Below, in pieces: positions 8,649-18,128 of a stretch of DNA of 43,582 nt. How positions within the stretch are numbered: position 1 is the stretch's first letter; every line of letters starts with the position of its first letter. The DNA comes from a bacterium. Its GTDB lineage: Bacteria; Bacillota; Clostridia; Lachnospirales; Lachnospiraceae. A program made the translations under genes and the position numbers. The stretch spans positions 1 to 43,582 of the forward strand of contig JAQYOU010000019.1 of NCBI GenBank assembly GCA_028727105.1, read 5' to 3'. The notes under the pieces are model-generated. The model made no database searches, was not told where the DNA came from, and saw only the letters and a program-made list of their open reading frames with translations.

Positions 8649-9560
8649 TTAACATTCACACTTTCTAAGAATGTCAACGGTGTGCGAGCTCGCTCCCAGC
8701 AGCTCCGGACGCTCACAGTTTTTCAGCTGATACTGCAGAAAGAGTTCAAAGGTCTCCTCATCCATCGCATTCAAGACCGGACGAATGTAGTCCGCCGGGC
8801 CATCCGGTGCGATGATCAGTTCGCGCTTCAATCCGACTGCCTCATTCAGCGCATTGATCTGCTCCAGCCGCACATAATCGTACAGTTCATTTTCATTATG
8901 GCGGATCTGAAATTCATCAGTCAATTCACCCTTTTGCATGCGCTCCGCGATATGGTTTTCCATAAAACCGTATTTGATGACGCTGTAATCGTTCATGACA
9001 TACGCCACCATGATGATACCACCCGGTCTGGTCACCCGCTTCGCCTCCGAGAGCGCCTGTAGCTGATCTGCGTCCGAGTGCAGATGATACATCGGTCCGA
9101 ACAAAAGCGTCAGATCAAAGCTGTTGTCCGCAAAACGCTTCAGCTTCAGCGCATTGCCCTGATAAGCCTTCACGTTCGCACCCTTCTGCTTTAAGATGCC
9201 GAGGTTATACTTCACCAACTCCACTGCAGTCACATCGTAGCCTTCCGCCGCAAGCGCCACACTGTAACGGCCGGTGCCCGCACCGATGTCGATCATACGG
9301 AGGGGCGACTCTTTGGAAGCCTCGTCGTGCACAGGCCCTGACTGAATTGTTTTCCCACCAGCCACTGCTGCAATCTGCGCACACACGCCTTCTCCGGCTA
9401 ACTCATTTATTTGTTTCTCATCTGCCTCGCGCTCTCGCTTCAATATCTCAAGGTAGCGATGAATATAGTGCATCGTCGTGTGGTACTCCACCTGTCCGTG
9501 TCGGCTCTGCAGCCGTTTTTCCTCATTAAATTTATTGTAATAGGCCACCAGATCCGTCAT
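8649..9560 (-). CDS. Class I SAM-dependent methyltransferase
   Basis: MIDIGAGTGRYSVALAAEGYDVTAVELVKYNLGILKQKG (motif I) and FDLTLLFGPMYHLHS. Start trimmed to MTDLVAYYNKF. Confidence 0.85.
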   Translation of the reverse strand: MTDLVAYYNKFNEEKRLQSRHGQVEYHTTMHYIHRYLEILKREREADEKQINELAGEGVCAQIAAVAGGKTIQSGPVHDEASKESPLRMIDIGAGTGRYSVALAAEGYDVTAVELVKYNLGILKQKGANVKAYQGNALKLKRFADNSFDLTLLFGPMYHLHSDADQLQALSEAKRVTRPGGIIMVAYVMNDYSVIKYGFMENHIAERMQKGELTDEFQIRHNENELYDYVRLEQINALNEAVGLKRELIIAPDGPADYIRPVLNAMDEETFELFLQYQLKNCERPELLGASSHTVDILRKCEC

Positions 9561-10171
9561 CCATTCTCCCTCGCACGCCCAAACAGATATCCGTAACATA
9601 GTGAACCCACCGTATTACCGGCGATCATCGCAAGATAATTCACGTAATTGCAATCCAAAAACAGCAGCATGGATGCGTTGGCAATGCAGTGCTTGAAGCC
9701 TGCCAAAATAAACACCATCACACAAAACAGTGTAATGACCGTCTCTGCCACCATGTTTTCTCTCCGGCAGGAAACCGTTGCCACCGTCATAAGCATGCCA
9801 CAGAAGATCGCGCCCAAAAAGCAGCTCGCAGCGCTCTGTGACGAGAGCGTCTGCGCCGTTTTTGCCATTTTTTCCGCAAAATCTGTGTTTGCGATCATGT
9901 ACAGCTTCACTACAAGCATCACACCGATAATATTGCAGATGATGCCCACAAACAGATTCAGGATCTCTTTTTTCTTATCCGGCGCGATCCAGACAATACC
10001 GATCTTTCCGGTGTAAAGATAAAATCCGTTATGCAAAATGCAAAGCAGACCAAGTCCGAATAATAATGCTCCCACCACACGGTTTTCGCACATTGCATTG
10101 ATCACATCTCCGATTCCGATCATGATGCCTGCCAGAAATGCCCGGCTAAAAAATGTCAGTTTTTGATTCAT
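9557..10171 (-). CDS. Formate/nitrite transporter (FNT) family membrane protein
   Basis: Six hydrophobic segments with FFSRAFLAGIMIGIGDV, AASCFLGAIFCGMLMTVA, AGFKHCIANASMLL and AGNTVGSLCYGYLFGRA. Confidence 0.78.
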   Translation of the reverse strand: MNQKLTFFSRAFLAGIMIGIGDVINAMCENRVVGALLFGLGLLCILHNGFYLYTGKIGIVWIAPDKKKEILNLFVGIICNIIGVMLVVKLYMIANTDFAEKMAKTAQTLSSQSAASCFLGAIFCGMLMTVATVSCRRENMVAETVITLFCVMVFILAGFKHCIANASMLLFLDCNYVNYLAMIAGNTVGSLCYGYLFGRARENG

Positions 10172-10228
10172 GTTTTCTCGTGCTCCTCATTCGTATTCTG
10201 ACGGGACAAGCATTCCTATCCGCACATG

Positions 10229-10726
10229 TCAGCCCTGGTAGATCAGATGATTGTTTGTCAGATAATCCAAAAACGCCGCACAGCCTTCCGACACATCCCG
10301 ATAGGTTGCATCAAAATCGCCCGTGTACCACGGATCTGCCACGTCATTGCCTTTTCCGGCAAAGGTGAGCAGCTTATAGATCTTCCCTTCTGGATCACTG
10401 CCGCCGGCGATCCGTGTCATGTTGCGGATATTGGCCGTGTCCATGCCAATGAGGTAATCATAATATAAGTAATCCTCGCGTGTCAACTGTCTGGCTCTGT
10501 GCGGGATTACCGGGATCCCCACCTGTGCAAGCTTATTCCTTGTCCCATAATGCGGCCCGTTTCCGATCTCCTCGCGACTCGTTGCCGCAGAATCGATCTC
10601 AAATTTTTCTTTTAATCCTGCCTGTTTTACCATGTATTCAAATACAGACTGACTCATCGTCGATCTGCAAATATTGCCATGGCACACAAAGCACACTTTT
10701 ATTTTTCCTTGCATATCTTCATACAA
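10229..10726 (-). CDS. Low molecular weight protein-tyrosine phosphatase
   Basis: KVCFVCHGNICRSTMSQSVFEYMV (CX5R active site); DPWYTGDFDATYRDVSEGCAAFLDYL. Confidence 0.9.
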   Translation of the reverse strand: MYEDMQGKIKVCFVCHGNICRSTMSQSVFEYMVKQAGLKEKFEIDSAATSREEIGNGPHYGTRNKLAQVGIPVIPHRARQLTREDYLYYDYLIGMDTANIRNMTRIAGGSDPEGKIYKLLTFAGKGNDVADPWYTGDFDATYRDVSEGCAAFLDYLTNNHLIYQG

Positions 10727-10808
10727 CCTCGTCTTTCCTTGTATTTACCAGGGTTCTAACCATTTTCTCATAAAACACTATTTCATGCAATTCATAAAGT
10801 GCTTCGTC

Positions 10809-10837
10809 TTGAAAAAATTCCCTTCAGGTTCTATAAT
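10809..10837 (+). promoter_or_regulatory. Promoter TTGAAA-17-TATAAT for the GGDEF/EAL gene
   Basis: Exact 17-nt spacing; ATG at 10876. Confidence 0.7.
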
Positions 10838-10875
10838 ATTCTCATAATTATCCTATACAATTCTAAGGATCCTGT

Positions 10876-13101
10876 ATGAACGAACACACGAAAAAAGTAA
10901 ATCGCAAGAAATTTATCATTATGCTGACTGCATTGCTGTCGATCGTTATAACCGTTCTGTCCAGCTCCTATGTTATCTTCAATGAACTTGAGGAACAGCT
11001 GCAGCAAAATCTGGAAGATGTTGCCACACAAAACGCTTTGGCGCTCCACAATAAGATCCATTCGAATTATGATCTGCTTCTAAGCCTTTCCAACAATATG
11101 CACGGGATGACCCCTGATACGATAGAAGAAACGCTGGCATCCTTCGAGATCTTCCTTGAAGAATACGATCTGAAGCGCTTTGCATATTGCTTTATGGACG
11201 GAACCAGCTACTCCACCGACGGCGGCGTGGCAAAGCTGGACTACCGGGAATTCTTTCAACAGGGAATCAGGGGCAAGGGATCGATCACAGGTATCTTAAC
11301 GGATGCGCTGGAAGAGCACCATGATCTCGTCAATGTTATGACCATTCCGATCTATGATGCCGACGGGCAGGTAGAGGGTGTGTTTGGCCTCACTTATAAT
11401 TCAGAAAATTTCAATGATGCCCTGCAGATCTCATCTTTCAATGGCCAGGGCTACAGCTGTGCGATCAACAGTGACGGGCAGATCTTAGTGGCTATGGGAA
11501 ATGATGTTCTGCAGCTGTCTGACAACCTCTTTACGGATGTATTAGATGCAGATCAGCGGAATCATCATGCCATCGCAGATCTGCAGCACTTAATGGAAAC
11601 CGGTTCCTCCGGCGGCGGCACCTTTTATCTTTCGGAAAAGAATTATTATCACTGCACGCCGGTAAAGCTGATGGGCGGTGATGCCATCTGGTATATGCTG
11701 ACGATCATACCCGCAAATGTTTTGGAAAGCAGAGCCGCTCCGGTTCAGAACAGTCTGTATCTGATGGCTTGTATCGTAGCAGTTTGTATCCTGATCGGTG
11801 TGACATTTGTGTTTCTCCTTTCCAGAGATCAGAAACGCATGTCCCTGCGCTATGCATACGAAGATCCCCTGACGAAAGGAGCGAACTTTGCAAAGTTCTG
11901 CGTAGATATGAACCGGAAGCGGGACACGCAGGGCTACATCATTTCCATGGATATCACAAATTTCAACAACATCAATATCGCCGCCGGAATATCAGCCGGA
12001 GACCGGATGATCAAAGACATCTGGCAGATCCTGACAGATGAACTGCAGGGAGATGAGCTTGCAAGCCATGTTCAGGAAGACGTCTTTAGTATCTTTTTAC
12101 ATGCAGAAAACAAAGCTCTGTTAATTGACCGGTTAAAACAGATCTCCGGTCGGATCAACAAGCGGGCCAGGAGTTCTCAGATCAAAGGGATTCACGCTCG
12201 ATGCGGTATTTACGAAATGAAGGAAAGTGAACAGCTGGAGGATGCTTACAGCAAAGCACAGCTCGCCAGGGAGCAGGCGCGTATGCAGGGTGAACGGCAT
12301 TATGTGTTCTATCACGAAATAGACCATGAGCGTCTGCAGCAGGATCAGCAGTTTGAGGAACGGTTTGAAGAGGCTCTTGCTGAAGAGGCTTTTGAAGTCT
12401 GGTACCAGCCGAAGTACAGTGCTTCATCCGGCGAGGTCGTTGGCAGCGAGGCGCTGGTGCGATGGAGAGACAAAGACGGAAGTATGATCCCTCCCGGCAG
12501 ATTTATCCCGCTGTTTGAACAAAACGGTATGATCGCCAAGCTGGATGAGTACATGTTCCGCGCGGTATGCAGGCAGCAGATGCAATGGCTCTCGCAAGGC
12601 CAGCGGATCTTTCCCGTATCCATCAATCTAAGCCGCGCTTCCCTGTATTATGTGGATATTGTTGAGAAATACAGAGCGATCATACAGGAATATGCCATCA
12701 ATCCTGACTACATACAACTGGAGATCACAGAAAGTGCACTGGAGGGAACGTCAAATATCCAGGAATTGCTCGAACAGTTCCGGGATATGGGCATCCGGAT
12801 CCTCATGGACGACTTCGGCACCGGTTATTCCTCTCTTGCCACCCTCAACATGCAGTGTTTTGATACGTTGAAGCTGGACAAAAGCCTGATCGATCATATT
12901 GGAGACAAAAATGGCGAGACGTTATTGTACTATGTCATCAGCATGGGGCAAAAGCTTGGGCTTCATATCACTGCTGAGGGTGTAGAAAACAATACGCAGC
13001 TGGAGTTTTTGAAAGCGAATCACTGTGATGATATCCAGGGCTTCCTGTTTGCAAAGCCCATGCCATCCACACAATTTGAACAGATCCTGTCACATTCTTA
13101 A
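10876..13101 (+). CDS. Membrane-anchored Cache-like sensor with degenerate GGDEF and EAL c-di-GMP phosphodiesterase domain
   Basis: Two TM segments flank an extracytoplasmic region. The GGDEF signature position reads VQEDVFSIF (degenerate). EAL motifs are intact: GSEALVRW, PVSINLS, LEITES, MDDFGTGYSSL, TAEGVE. Confidence 0.9.
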   Translation: MNEHTKKVNRKKFIIMLTALLSIVITVLSSSYVIFNELEEQLQQNLEDVATQNALALHNKIHSNYDLLLSLSNNMHGMTPDTIEETLASFEIFLEEYDLKRFAYCFMDGTSYSTDGGVAKLDYREFFQQGIRGKGSITGILTDALEEHHDLVNVMTIPIYDADGQVEGVFGLTYNSENFNDALQISSFNGQGYSCAINSDGQILVAMGNDVLQLSDNLFTDVLDADQRNHHAIADLQHLMETGSSGGGTFYLSEKNYYHCTPVKLMGGDAIWYMLTIIPANVLESRAAPVQNSLYLMACIVAVCILIGVTFVFLLSRDQKRMSLRYAYEDPLTKGANFAKFCVDMNRKRDTQGYIISMDITNFNNINIAAGISAGDRMIKDIWQILTDELQGDELASHVQEDVFSIFLHAENKALLIDRLKQISGRINKRARSSQIKGIHARCGIYEMKESEQLEDAYSKAQLAREQARMQGERHYVFYHEIDHERLQQDQQFEERFEEALAEEAFEVWYQPKYSASSGEVVGSEALVRWRDKDGSMIPPGRFIPLFEQNGMIAKLDEYMFRAVCRQQMQWLSQGQRIFPVSINLSRASLYYVDIVEKYRAIIQEYAINPDYIQLEITESALEGTSNIQELLEQFRDMGIRILMDDFGTGYSSLATLNMQCFDTLKLDKSLIDHIGDKNGETLLYYVISMGQKLGLHITAEGVENNTQLEFLKANHCDDIQGFLFAKPMPSTQFEQILSHS

Positions 13102-13123
13102 AAAAGCGCCGTGAGATACGCAT

Positions 13124-13161
13124 AAAAAAGGTTGCCCGATCGATACTCAGGCAACCTTTTT
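13124..13161. terminator. Bidirectional rho-independent terminator
   Basis: aaaaaaggttgcc-cgatcgatactca-ggcaacctttttat between convergent genes. Confidence 0.88.
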
Positions 13162-13957
13162 ATATGTGAAGTCTGTCCGCCATGTTTTTTAAGAACTCGG
13201 CATTGGCAGGTCTGCCAAGTTCTTTATCATAATCAAATGGATAGTATCTGTGAAGATAACAGACATGCGCTCCTTTAAATGCCGACTCGATCGCATTACG
13301 GATCCCATGCTCCACACTTTCACGGGTTGTCTGATGTTTTTGTGCAATTGCTGCATAAACATCACCGGATACCTGCCTGCTGCCGTCATCTTCTCTGATC
13401 AGCAGATAGATTGCCTCCACGGTATAGCTGAATCCAACCTGTTTTCTGCGAAAGCCCATCTTCTCCAGTTCTTCTGCGATGTAACTTCTGACAATGCCTT
13501 CCTCATCCTTCTGCCGTTCCGGAACAATTGTCTGCGCCAGTCGTTTCATCCCTTTTTCGCCCGTCAGTTTATGATACGGATTCAGCTTATCGATCACACT
13601 GAGTACCCTAAACGGTGAATACAACCGGTTTGTTTTCTGATATACATAATCAACACCATGCGCCCTCATATACCCAAGCGTGGTATTGGATCCGGTATTT
13701 GTCACCACAACAATGAAAAGCTTTTCCCGTCTCTGCGCCTCCAGCTCATTCAAAAATGAAAGACCGTCTCCTTCTGCCAGCTCGATATCTAAAATAATCG
13801 CATCCACGTCATTTAATTTCAGGTAATTGAGTGCCTGAAGCTCACTATCCGTTTCATAAACCAGTGACATCTTTTTGTATTGTTCAAATGCACTGCGAAA
13901 TTCTACACATACCTCCGGTTCATCTTCCACCAGCATGATCTTTGTGAATTGTGCCAT
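13160..13957 (-). CDS. Response regulator with Spo0A-type C-terminal DNA-binding domain
   Basis: Receiver: KIMLVEDEPEV, DAIILDIEL, VVVTNTGS, YVYQKT. C-terminal GDVYAAIAQKHQTTRESVEHGIRNAIESAF...RPANAEFLKNMADRL parallels Spo0A TTASRVERAIRHAIEVAW...KPTNSEFIAMVADKL. Confidence 0.82.
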   Translation of the reverse strand: MAQFTKIMLVEDEPEVCVEFRSAFEQYKKMSLVYETDSELQALNYLKLNDVDAIILDIELAEGDGLSFLNELEAQRREKLFIVVVTNTGSNTTLGYMRAHGVDYVYQKTNRLYSPFRVLSVIDKLNPYHKLTGEKGMKRLAQTIVPERQKDEEGIVRSYIAEELEKMGFRRKQVGFSYTVEAIYLLIREDDGSRQVSGDVYAAIAQKHQTTRESVEHGIRNAIESAFKGAHVCYLHRYYPFDYDKELGRPANAEFLKNMADRLHI

Positions 13958-14170
13958 ATTTAAGCCTCCACCCTGATCTTTATGTCTTTTGAACTCATTA
14001 TAATCTGCCGAAATTGCTTTCCGCAAGATTACCAAAAGCACTTGCCGGCTCCGGCATCCACGCAATCCTCCATGTTTTACAACTGTCAATTATTTCCAAC
14101 TCAAGGGTCGGCTATAGTTTACTGGAAATTGTTACTATTTTTTCAGGCCAAATGACAGGAGGTACAAAAG

Positions 14171-14482
14171 ATGATTGATTCGATCGGCTCCCGGATCGCG
14201 CGATTACGTGAAAAGAGCGGCATGACTCAAACAGTCCTTGCCCAACGCCTGGGTATCACCCGTGCAAGTGTTCAGTCATGGGAATGCGGTGAAAATATGC
14301 CTTCTACCGAAAGACTGATCTCCATAGCAGATCTTTTTCATGTGTCTACAGATTATCTGCTTGATATCCACGCTGACAAAACACTTTGTCTGAATGACTA
14401 CTCCAGCGACGAGCAGGAACTGGTTTTTCGCTTTTTGCAGTATTGTGATGAGTCTGCTCAGGCATTGGACGAAAAAAAATAA
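14171..14482 (+). CDS. XRE/Cro-C1 family HTH regulator
   Basis: RIARLREKSGMTQTVLAQRLGITRASVQSWECGENMPSTERLISIADLFHVSTDYLL. Confidence 0.92.
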   Translation: MIDSIGSRIARLREKSGMTQTVLAQRLGITRASVQSWECGENMPSTERLISIADLFHVSTDYLLDIHADKTLCLNDYSSDEQELVFRFLQYCDESAQALDEKK

Positions 14483-14507
14483 CAGTGCATCCGCACTGTT
14501 ATTTTTT
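14479..14507 (+). terminator. Rho-independent terminator of the XRE gene
   Basis: ataacagtgc-atcc-gcactgttattttttc, overlapping the stop codon. Confidence 0.82.
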
Positions 14508-14547
14508 CGTAACTGTTCAGTACCTTCACAGTTACATTTTTTCTATA

Positions 14548-17304
14548 TCACTTTTTCTTAAACGTGAGCTTGATCTTCTGTTTCAATCCGTAAGGAAGTA
14601 CATATTTAAGCTTATCTTCGCTCTTTCGCATGACAGAACATTCCGGATGATCCCTGTGCAGATGGATGGCATCAAATTCGCACTTTGTCGTACACACACC
14701 ACATCCCACACAACGGTTCGCATCTACGATCGTTGCTCCGCAGCCTAAGCACCGGGCTGTCTCCGCCTTCACCTGTTCCTCGGTAAAGGTAAGCATCGGA
14801 TCACGGAAGGAAGTCTTTGCGTCGAGCTTGTCGTTTCTTCCAGGAATCTGACGACTGGAATTGTCATAGCTTTCAATATAGATATCTTCTTTATCCAGCT
14901 CCTTGTAGGACAGCTGGTTTCGCCCAATGGTCAACGAGCTGTTCGGCTGTACAAAACGATGGATGGAGATTGCCCCCTCTTTTCCGGCTGCAATGGCATC
15001 GATCGCAAATTTCGGCCCGGTGTATACATCGCCGCCCACAAAAATATCCGGTTCTGCAGTCTGGTAGGTCTTTGCATCTGCCACCGCACCGTTTCCACGG
15101 CCAAGCTCTACACGGGAGCCCTTTAACAGATCCCCCCATTCGATACTCTGACCAACAGACAGAAATACATGTCTGCAGGCAACCGTCTTTGTCTCATTCT
15201 CATCATAGGTCGGGTTGAATCTTCCGTCCGTATCAAATACGGAAAGACATTTTTTCAAAACAATTCCGCTTACATGACCGTCCTCTGTCAGGATCTCCTT
15301 CGGCCCCCATCCACAATTGATGACAACTGCTTCTTCCTCTGCCTCTGCAATCTCCTCATCGGATGCCGGCATGGTCTCTCTGGATTCCAGACAGTACATG
15401 GAAACACTTCCAGTTGTGCATCTTGTGCTGTTTCGCGCCACATCGATCGCTACGTTTCCGCCACCGATGACCACCACATCTCCCTCCAGCGGAAATGCTT
15501 CCTTTGTATTGACCTCACGCAGAAAATCAACGGCTGTCATCACGCCATCCGCATCCTCACCGGGGATTCCGGCCTTTCTTCCGCCCTGACAGCCAATGGC
15601 AAGATAGAAGGCCTGATAGCCCTGTGCACGCAGTTCATCCAATGAGATATCTTTTCCAACCTCAACGCCGGTTCGGATCTCCACACCCATCTGTTCGATG
15701 ATATCGATCTCTGCCTGAACGATCTCCTTTTCCAGCTTGAAAGAAGGTATTCCGTACACGAGCATTCCGCCACAGCGGTCATTCTTCTCAAAAATAGTCG
15801 GCCGGTAACCTTTTTCCGCCAAATAAAAGGCACAGGAAAGTCCCGCGGGTCCTCCGCCGATAATGGCGATCTTTGTATCCGCAAAGAAGTTGTCATCCAG
15901 TGATGGAATGACCTTCTTCGGTATGTAACGGTTCTTGGCATTCAGATCCTGCATCGCAATAAATTTCTTTACTTCATCGATAGCGATGGCCTCATCGATC
16001 GTTCCTCTGGTGCAGGCTTCCTCACATCGACGATTACAGATATGTCCACAGATCGCAGGAAGCGGGTTGTTTTTCTTGATCAGCGCCAGCGCATCCGTAT
16101 ATCTGCCCTGCGCAGCCAGCTTCAGATACCCCTGCACGGCAATATGTGCGGGGCAGGCAGTCTTACAGGGTGCCGTTCCGCTCTCATGTGTCTCGATCCG
16201 ATTCTTATCACGGTAATCCTCGGTCCACATGTGCGGTCCCCAGGGCTGTTCGGTAGGAAGGGGCTGCTTCGGATAAACAACCTCAGTTTTGTCCTTTTTG
16301 CACAGCTTCTGTCCAAGCTTCAATGCGCCTGCCGGACAGTGCTCCACACAGCGTCCGCAAGCCACACAGTTCTCGGTTGTCACATGCGCCACATACGCGG
16401 AGCGCGACATGTTCGGCGTGTTAAACAGCTGTGAGGTACGCAGCGCATAGCATACATTGACGTTACAGTTACAGATCGCAAAGATCTTATCCTCTCCGTC
16501 AATATTGGTGATCTGATGTACAAAACCGTTCTCCTCTGCCTTTTGAAAGATCGCGTATGCTTCCTCTTTTGTAATATAACGGCCGCCCTTTCCGGTCTCT
16601 ACCACGTAATCGGCCATATCACCGACTGCGATGCACCAGCCTTCCGGATCATCTGCACAGCCTTCATCATAGGTTTTTCTGGATCTGCGGCAGGAGCAGG
16701 GGCTCGCCGCATACTTTCCTTCATATTTATCCATCCAATGCGAAATGTGCTCTACAGAGGCTGTATTGTTTTCCATTTCAATCGCTTTTTCCACCGGAAT
16801 GACATGCATACCGATTCCTGCACCTCCAGGGGGCACCATCGGTGTCACCTTCTCCAGCGGAATCCGGCTCATCCGTTCAAAGAAGCGTCCCATTTCCGGA
16901 TGCTCCTCCAGCACCTTTGCATTCATGTTGGAAAACTCAGCACTTCCGGGCACAAACATAGGAAGAACCCACTGCTTTTCGTGCTGCGGATTCTCCCAGT
17001 TATACTCGATCAGTCCGTTGTAGGACATCTCCTCCAGCTGTTTTTCCAGATACGCCTCGTCTTTTCCGGTCAACCTGATCATATCTGCCATCGTGCGGGG
17101 CACGCGTTTCTTCATAAGAATGGCAATTTCAGCCTGTTCATCCGTACATAACGGCTCTAGACCAATATACTCCGGCGAGTCCTTTGTGATCTTTTCCTTA
17201 CCCAGTACCACAGGAATACGGTCAGTGATCACCTTTGCCAGCCTTGCCACAGGCTCACGAAAAGGTTTTCCGGGATTCGGATTGGGGAATAAGGGGTCTG
17301 ACAT
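14548..17304 (-). CDS. Large multidomain FAD/Fe-S oxidoreductase: N-terminal winged-helix-like and Cys-rich region, ferredoxin cluster, GltD-like FAD/NAD(P) module, C-terminal ferredoxin cluster
   Basis: CVACGRCVEHCPAG; CKTACPAHIAVQGYLKLAAQGRY (GltD-type N-terminus); AIIGGGPAGLSCAFYLAEKGY; VVVIGGGNVAIDVARNSTR; FVGGDVYTGPKFAIDAIAAGKEGAISI; CVGCGVCTTKCEFDAI. Confidence 0.85.
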   Translation of the reverse strand: MSDPLFPNPNPGKPFREPVARLAKVITDRIPVVLGKEKITKDSPEYIGLEPLCTDEQAEIAILMKKRVPRTMADMIRLTGKDEAYLEKQLEEMSYNGLIEYNWENPQHEKQWVLPMFVPGSAEFSNMNAKVLEEHPEMGRFFERMSRIPLEKVTPMVPPGGAGIGMHVIPVEKAIEMENNTASVEHISHWMDKYEGKYAASPCSCRRSRKTYDEGCADDPEGWCIAVGDMADYVVETGKGGRYITKEEAYAIFQKAEENGFVHQITNIDGEDKIFAICNCNVNVCYALRTSQLFNTPNMSRSAYVAHVTTENCVACGRCVEHCPAGALKLGQKLCKKDKTEVVYPKQPLPTEQPWGPHMWTEDYRDKNRIETHESGTAPCKTACPAHIAVQGYLKLAAQGRYTDALALIKKNNPLPAICGHICNRRCEEACTRGTIDEAIAIDEVKKFIAMQDLNAKNRYIPKKVIPSLDDNFFADTKIAIIGGGPAGLSCAFYLAEKGYRPTIFEKNDRCGGMLVYGIPSFKLEKEIVQAEIDIIEQMGVEIRTGVEVGKDISLDELRAQGYQAFYLAIGCQGGRKAGIPGEDADGVMTAVDFLREVNTKEAFPLEGDVVVIGGGNVAIDVARNSTRCTTGSVSMYCLESRETMPASDEEIAEAEEEAVVINCGWGPKEILTEDGHVSGIVLKKCLSVFDTDGRFNPTYDENETKTVACRHVFLSVGQSIEWGDLLKGSRVELGRGNGAVADAKTYQTAEPDIFVGGDVYTGPKFAIDAIAAGKEGAISIHRFVQPNSSLTIGRNQLSYKELDKEDIYIESYDNSSRQIPGRNDKLDAKTSFRDPMLTFTEEQVKAETARCLGCGATIVDANRCVGCGVCTTKCEFDAIHLHRDHPECSVMRKSEDKLKYVLPYGLKQKIKLTFKKK

Positions 17305-17426
17305 AACTTTCTCTCCTTTATGTGATGATTTTATGTCTAAATCTTACCATGAATTCTCTACAAAAGATAGACAAATTCCCCTTTTTCATTAGTTTTTTGT
17401 ACAATTTTATTCAATTGTCAAATGAT

Positions 17427-18128
17427 CTATTCCACTTTCATCATGCGGTATCCGACACCGATATGCGTCTGGATATATTGAGGTGAATCAGGCTCCTTCT
17501 CCAGCTTTTTCCGAAGCGTTGCCATAAATACCCGGAGGGATGCAACATCATTGTCCCAGCTTCTGCCCCAGATGTTCTGCGTGATATAAGTATGTGTCAG
17601 CACCTTCCCCACATTTTTTGAAAGCAGGCACAGCAGTTTGTATTCGATGGGTGTCAGATGCAGTTCCTGCCCATCCAGATATGCACAGCCGCCGGCGTAA
17701 TCCACACGAAGCTTGCCGTTTTCAAATACCGCGCTCTGCGTGGTGACCTCGGTAGTCATATAAGCAAGCCGGCGCTGCGTCACACGCAGCCGCGCCAAAA
17801 GCTCCTCCACGGAGAAAGGCTTAGTCAGATAATCGTCGGCACCCGCGTCCAACGCTTCTATCTTGTCTGAATCCTCACTTCTTGCGCTGATCACAATGAT
17901 CGGCATGTTTGACCATGAACGGATCTTTTCGATCACCTGCACGCCATCCATATCCGGAAGGCCCAGATCCAGCAGCACAATATCCGGATTGTGCGAGGAA
18001 GCTTCCAGGATCGCAGCCTCGCCATTTGCCGCAACCAGAAATCTGTAATCATTTGTTTTTAAGGTTGTTGTCATCAGATTCCTGACAGGCGCATCGTCCT
18101 CTACCACAAGAATCAGCGGTTTATTCAT
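17427..18128 (-). CDS. kdpE: OmpR-family response regulator, KdpE-like
   Basis: PLILVVEDDAPVRNLMTTTLKTNDYRFLVAANGEAA..PDIVLLDLGLPDMDGVQVIEKIRSWS..ALDAGADDYLTKPFSVEELLARLR...LTPIEYKLLCLLSKNVGKVLTHTYI. Confidence 0.85.
   Translation of the reverse strand: MNKPLILVVEDDAPVRNLMTTTLKTNDYRFLVAANGEAAILEASSHNPDIVLLDLGLPDMDGVQVIEKIRSWSNMPIIVISARSEDSDKIEALDAGADDYLTKPFSVEELLARLRVTQRRLAYMTTEVTTQSAVFENGKLRVDYAGGCAYLDGQELHLTPIEYKLLCLLSKNVGKVLTHTYITQNIWGRSWDNDVASLRVFMATLRKKLEKEPDSPQYIQTHIGVGYRMMKVE

Noticed and set aside
15169-15645. Antisense ORFs across the 918-aa oxidoreductase (also 16516-17151)
   Set aside because: Shadow ORFs from codon bias of the real minus-strand gene.
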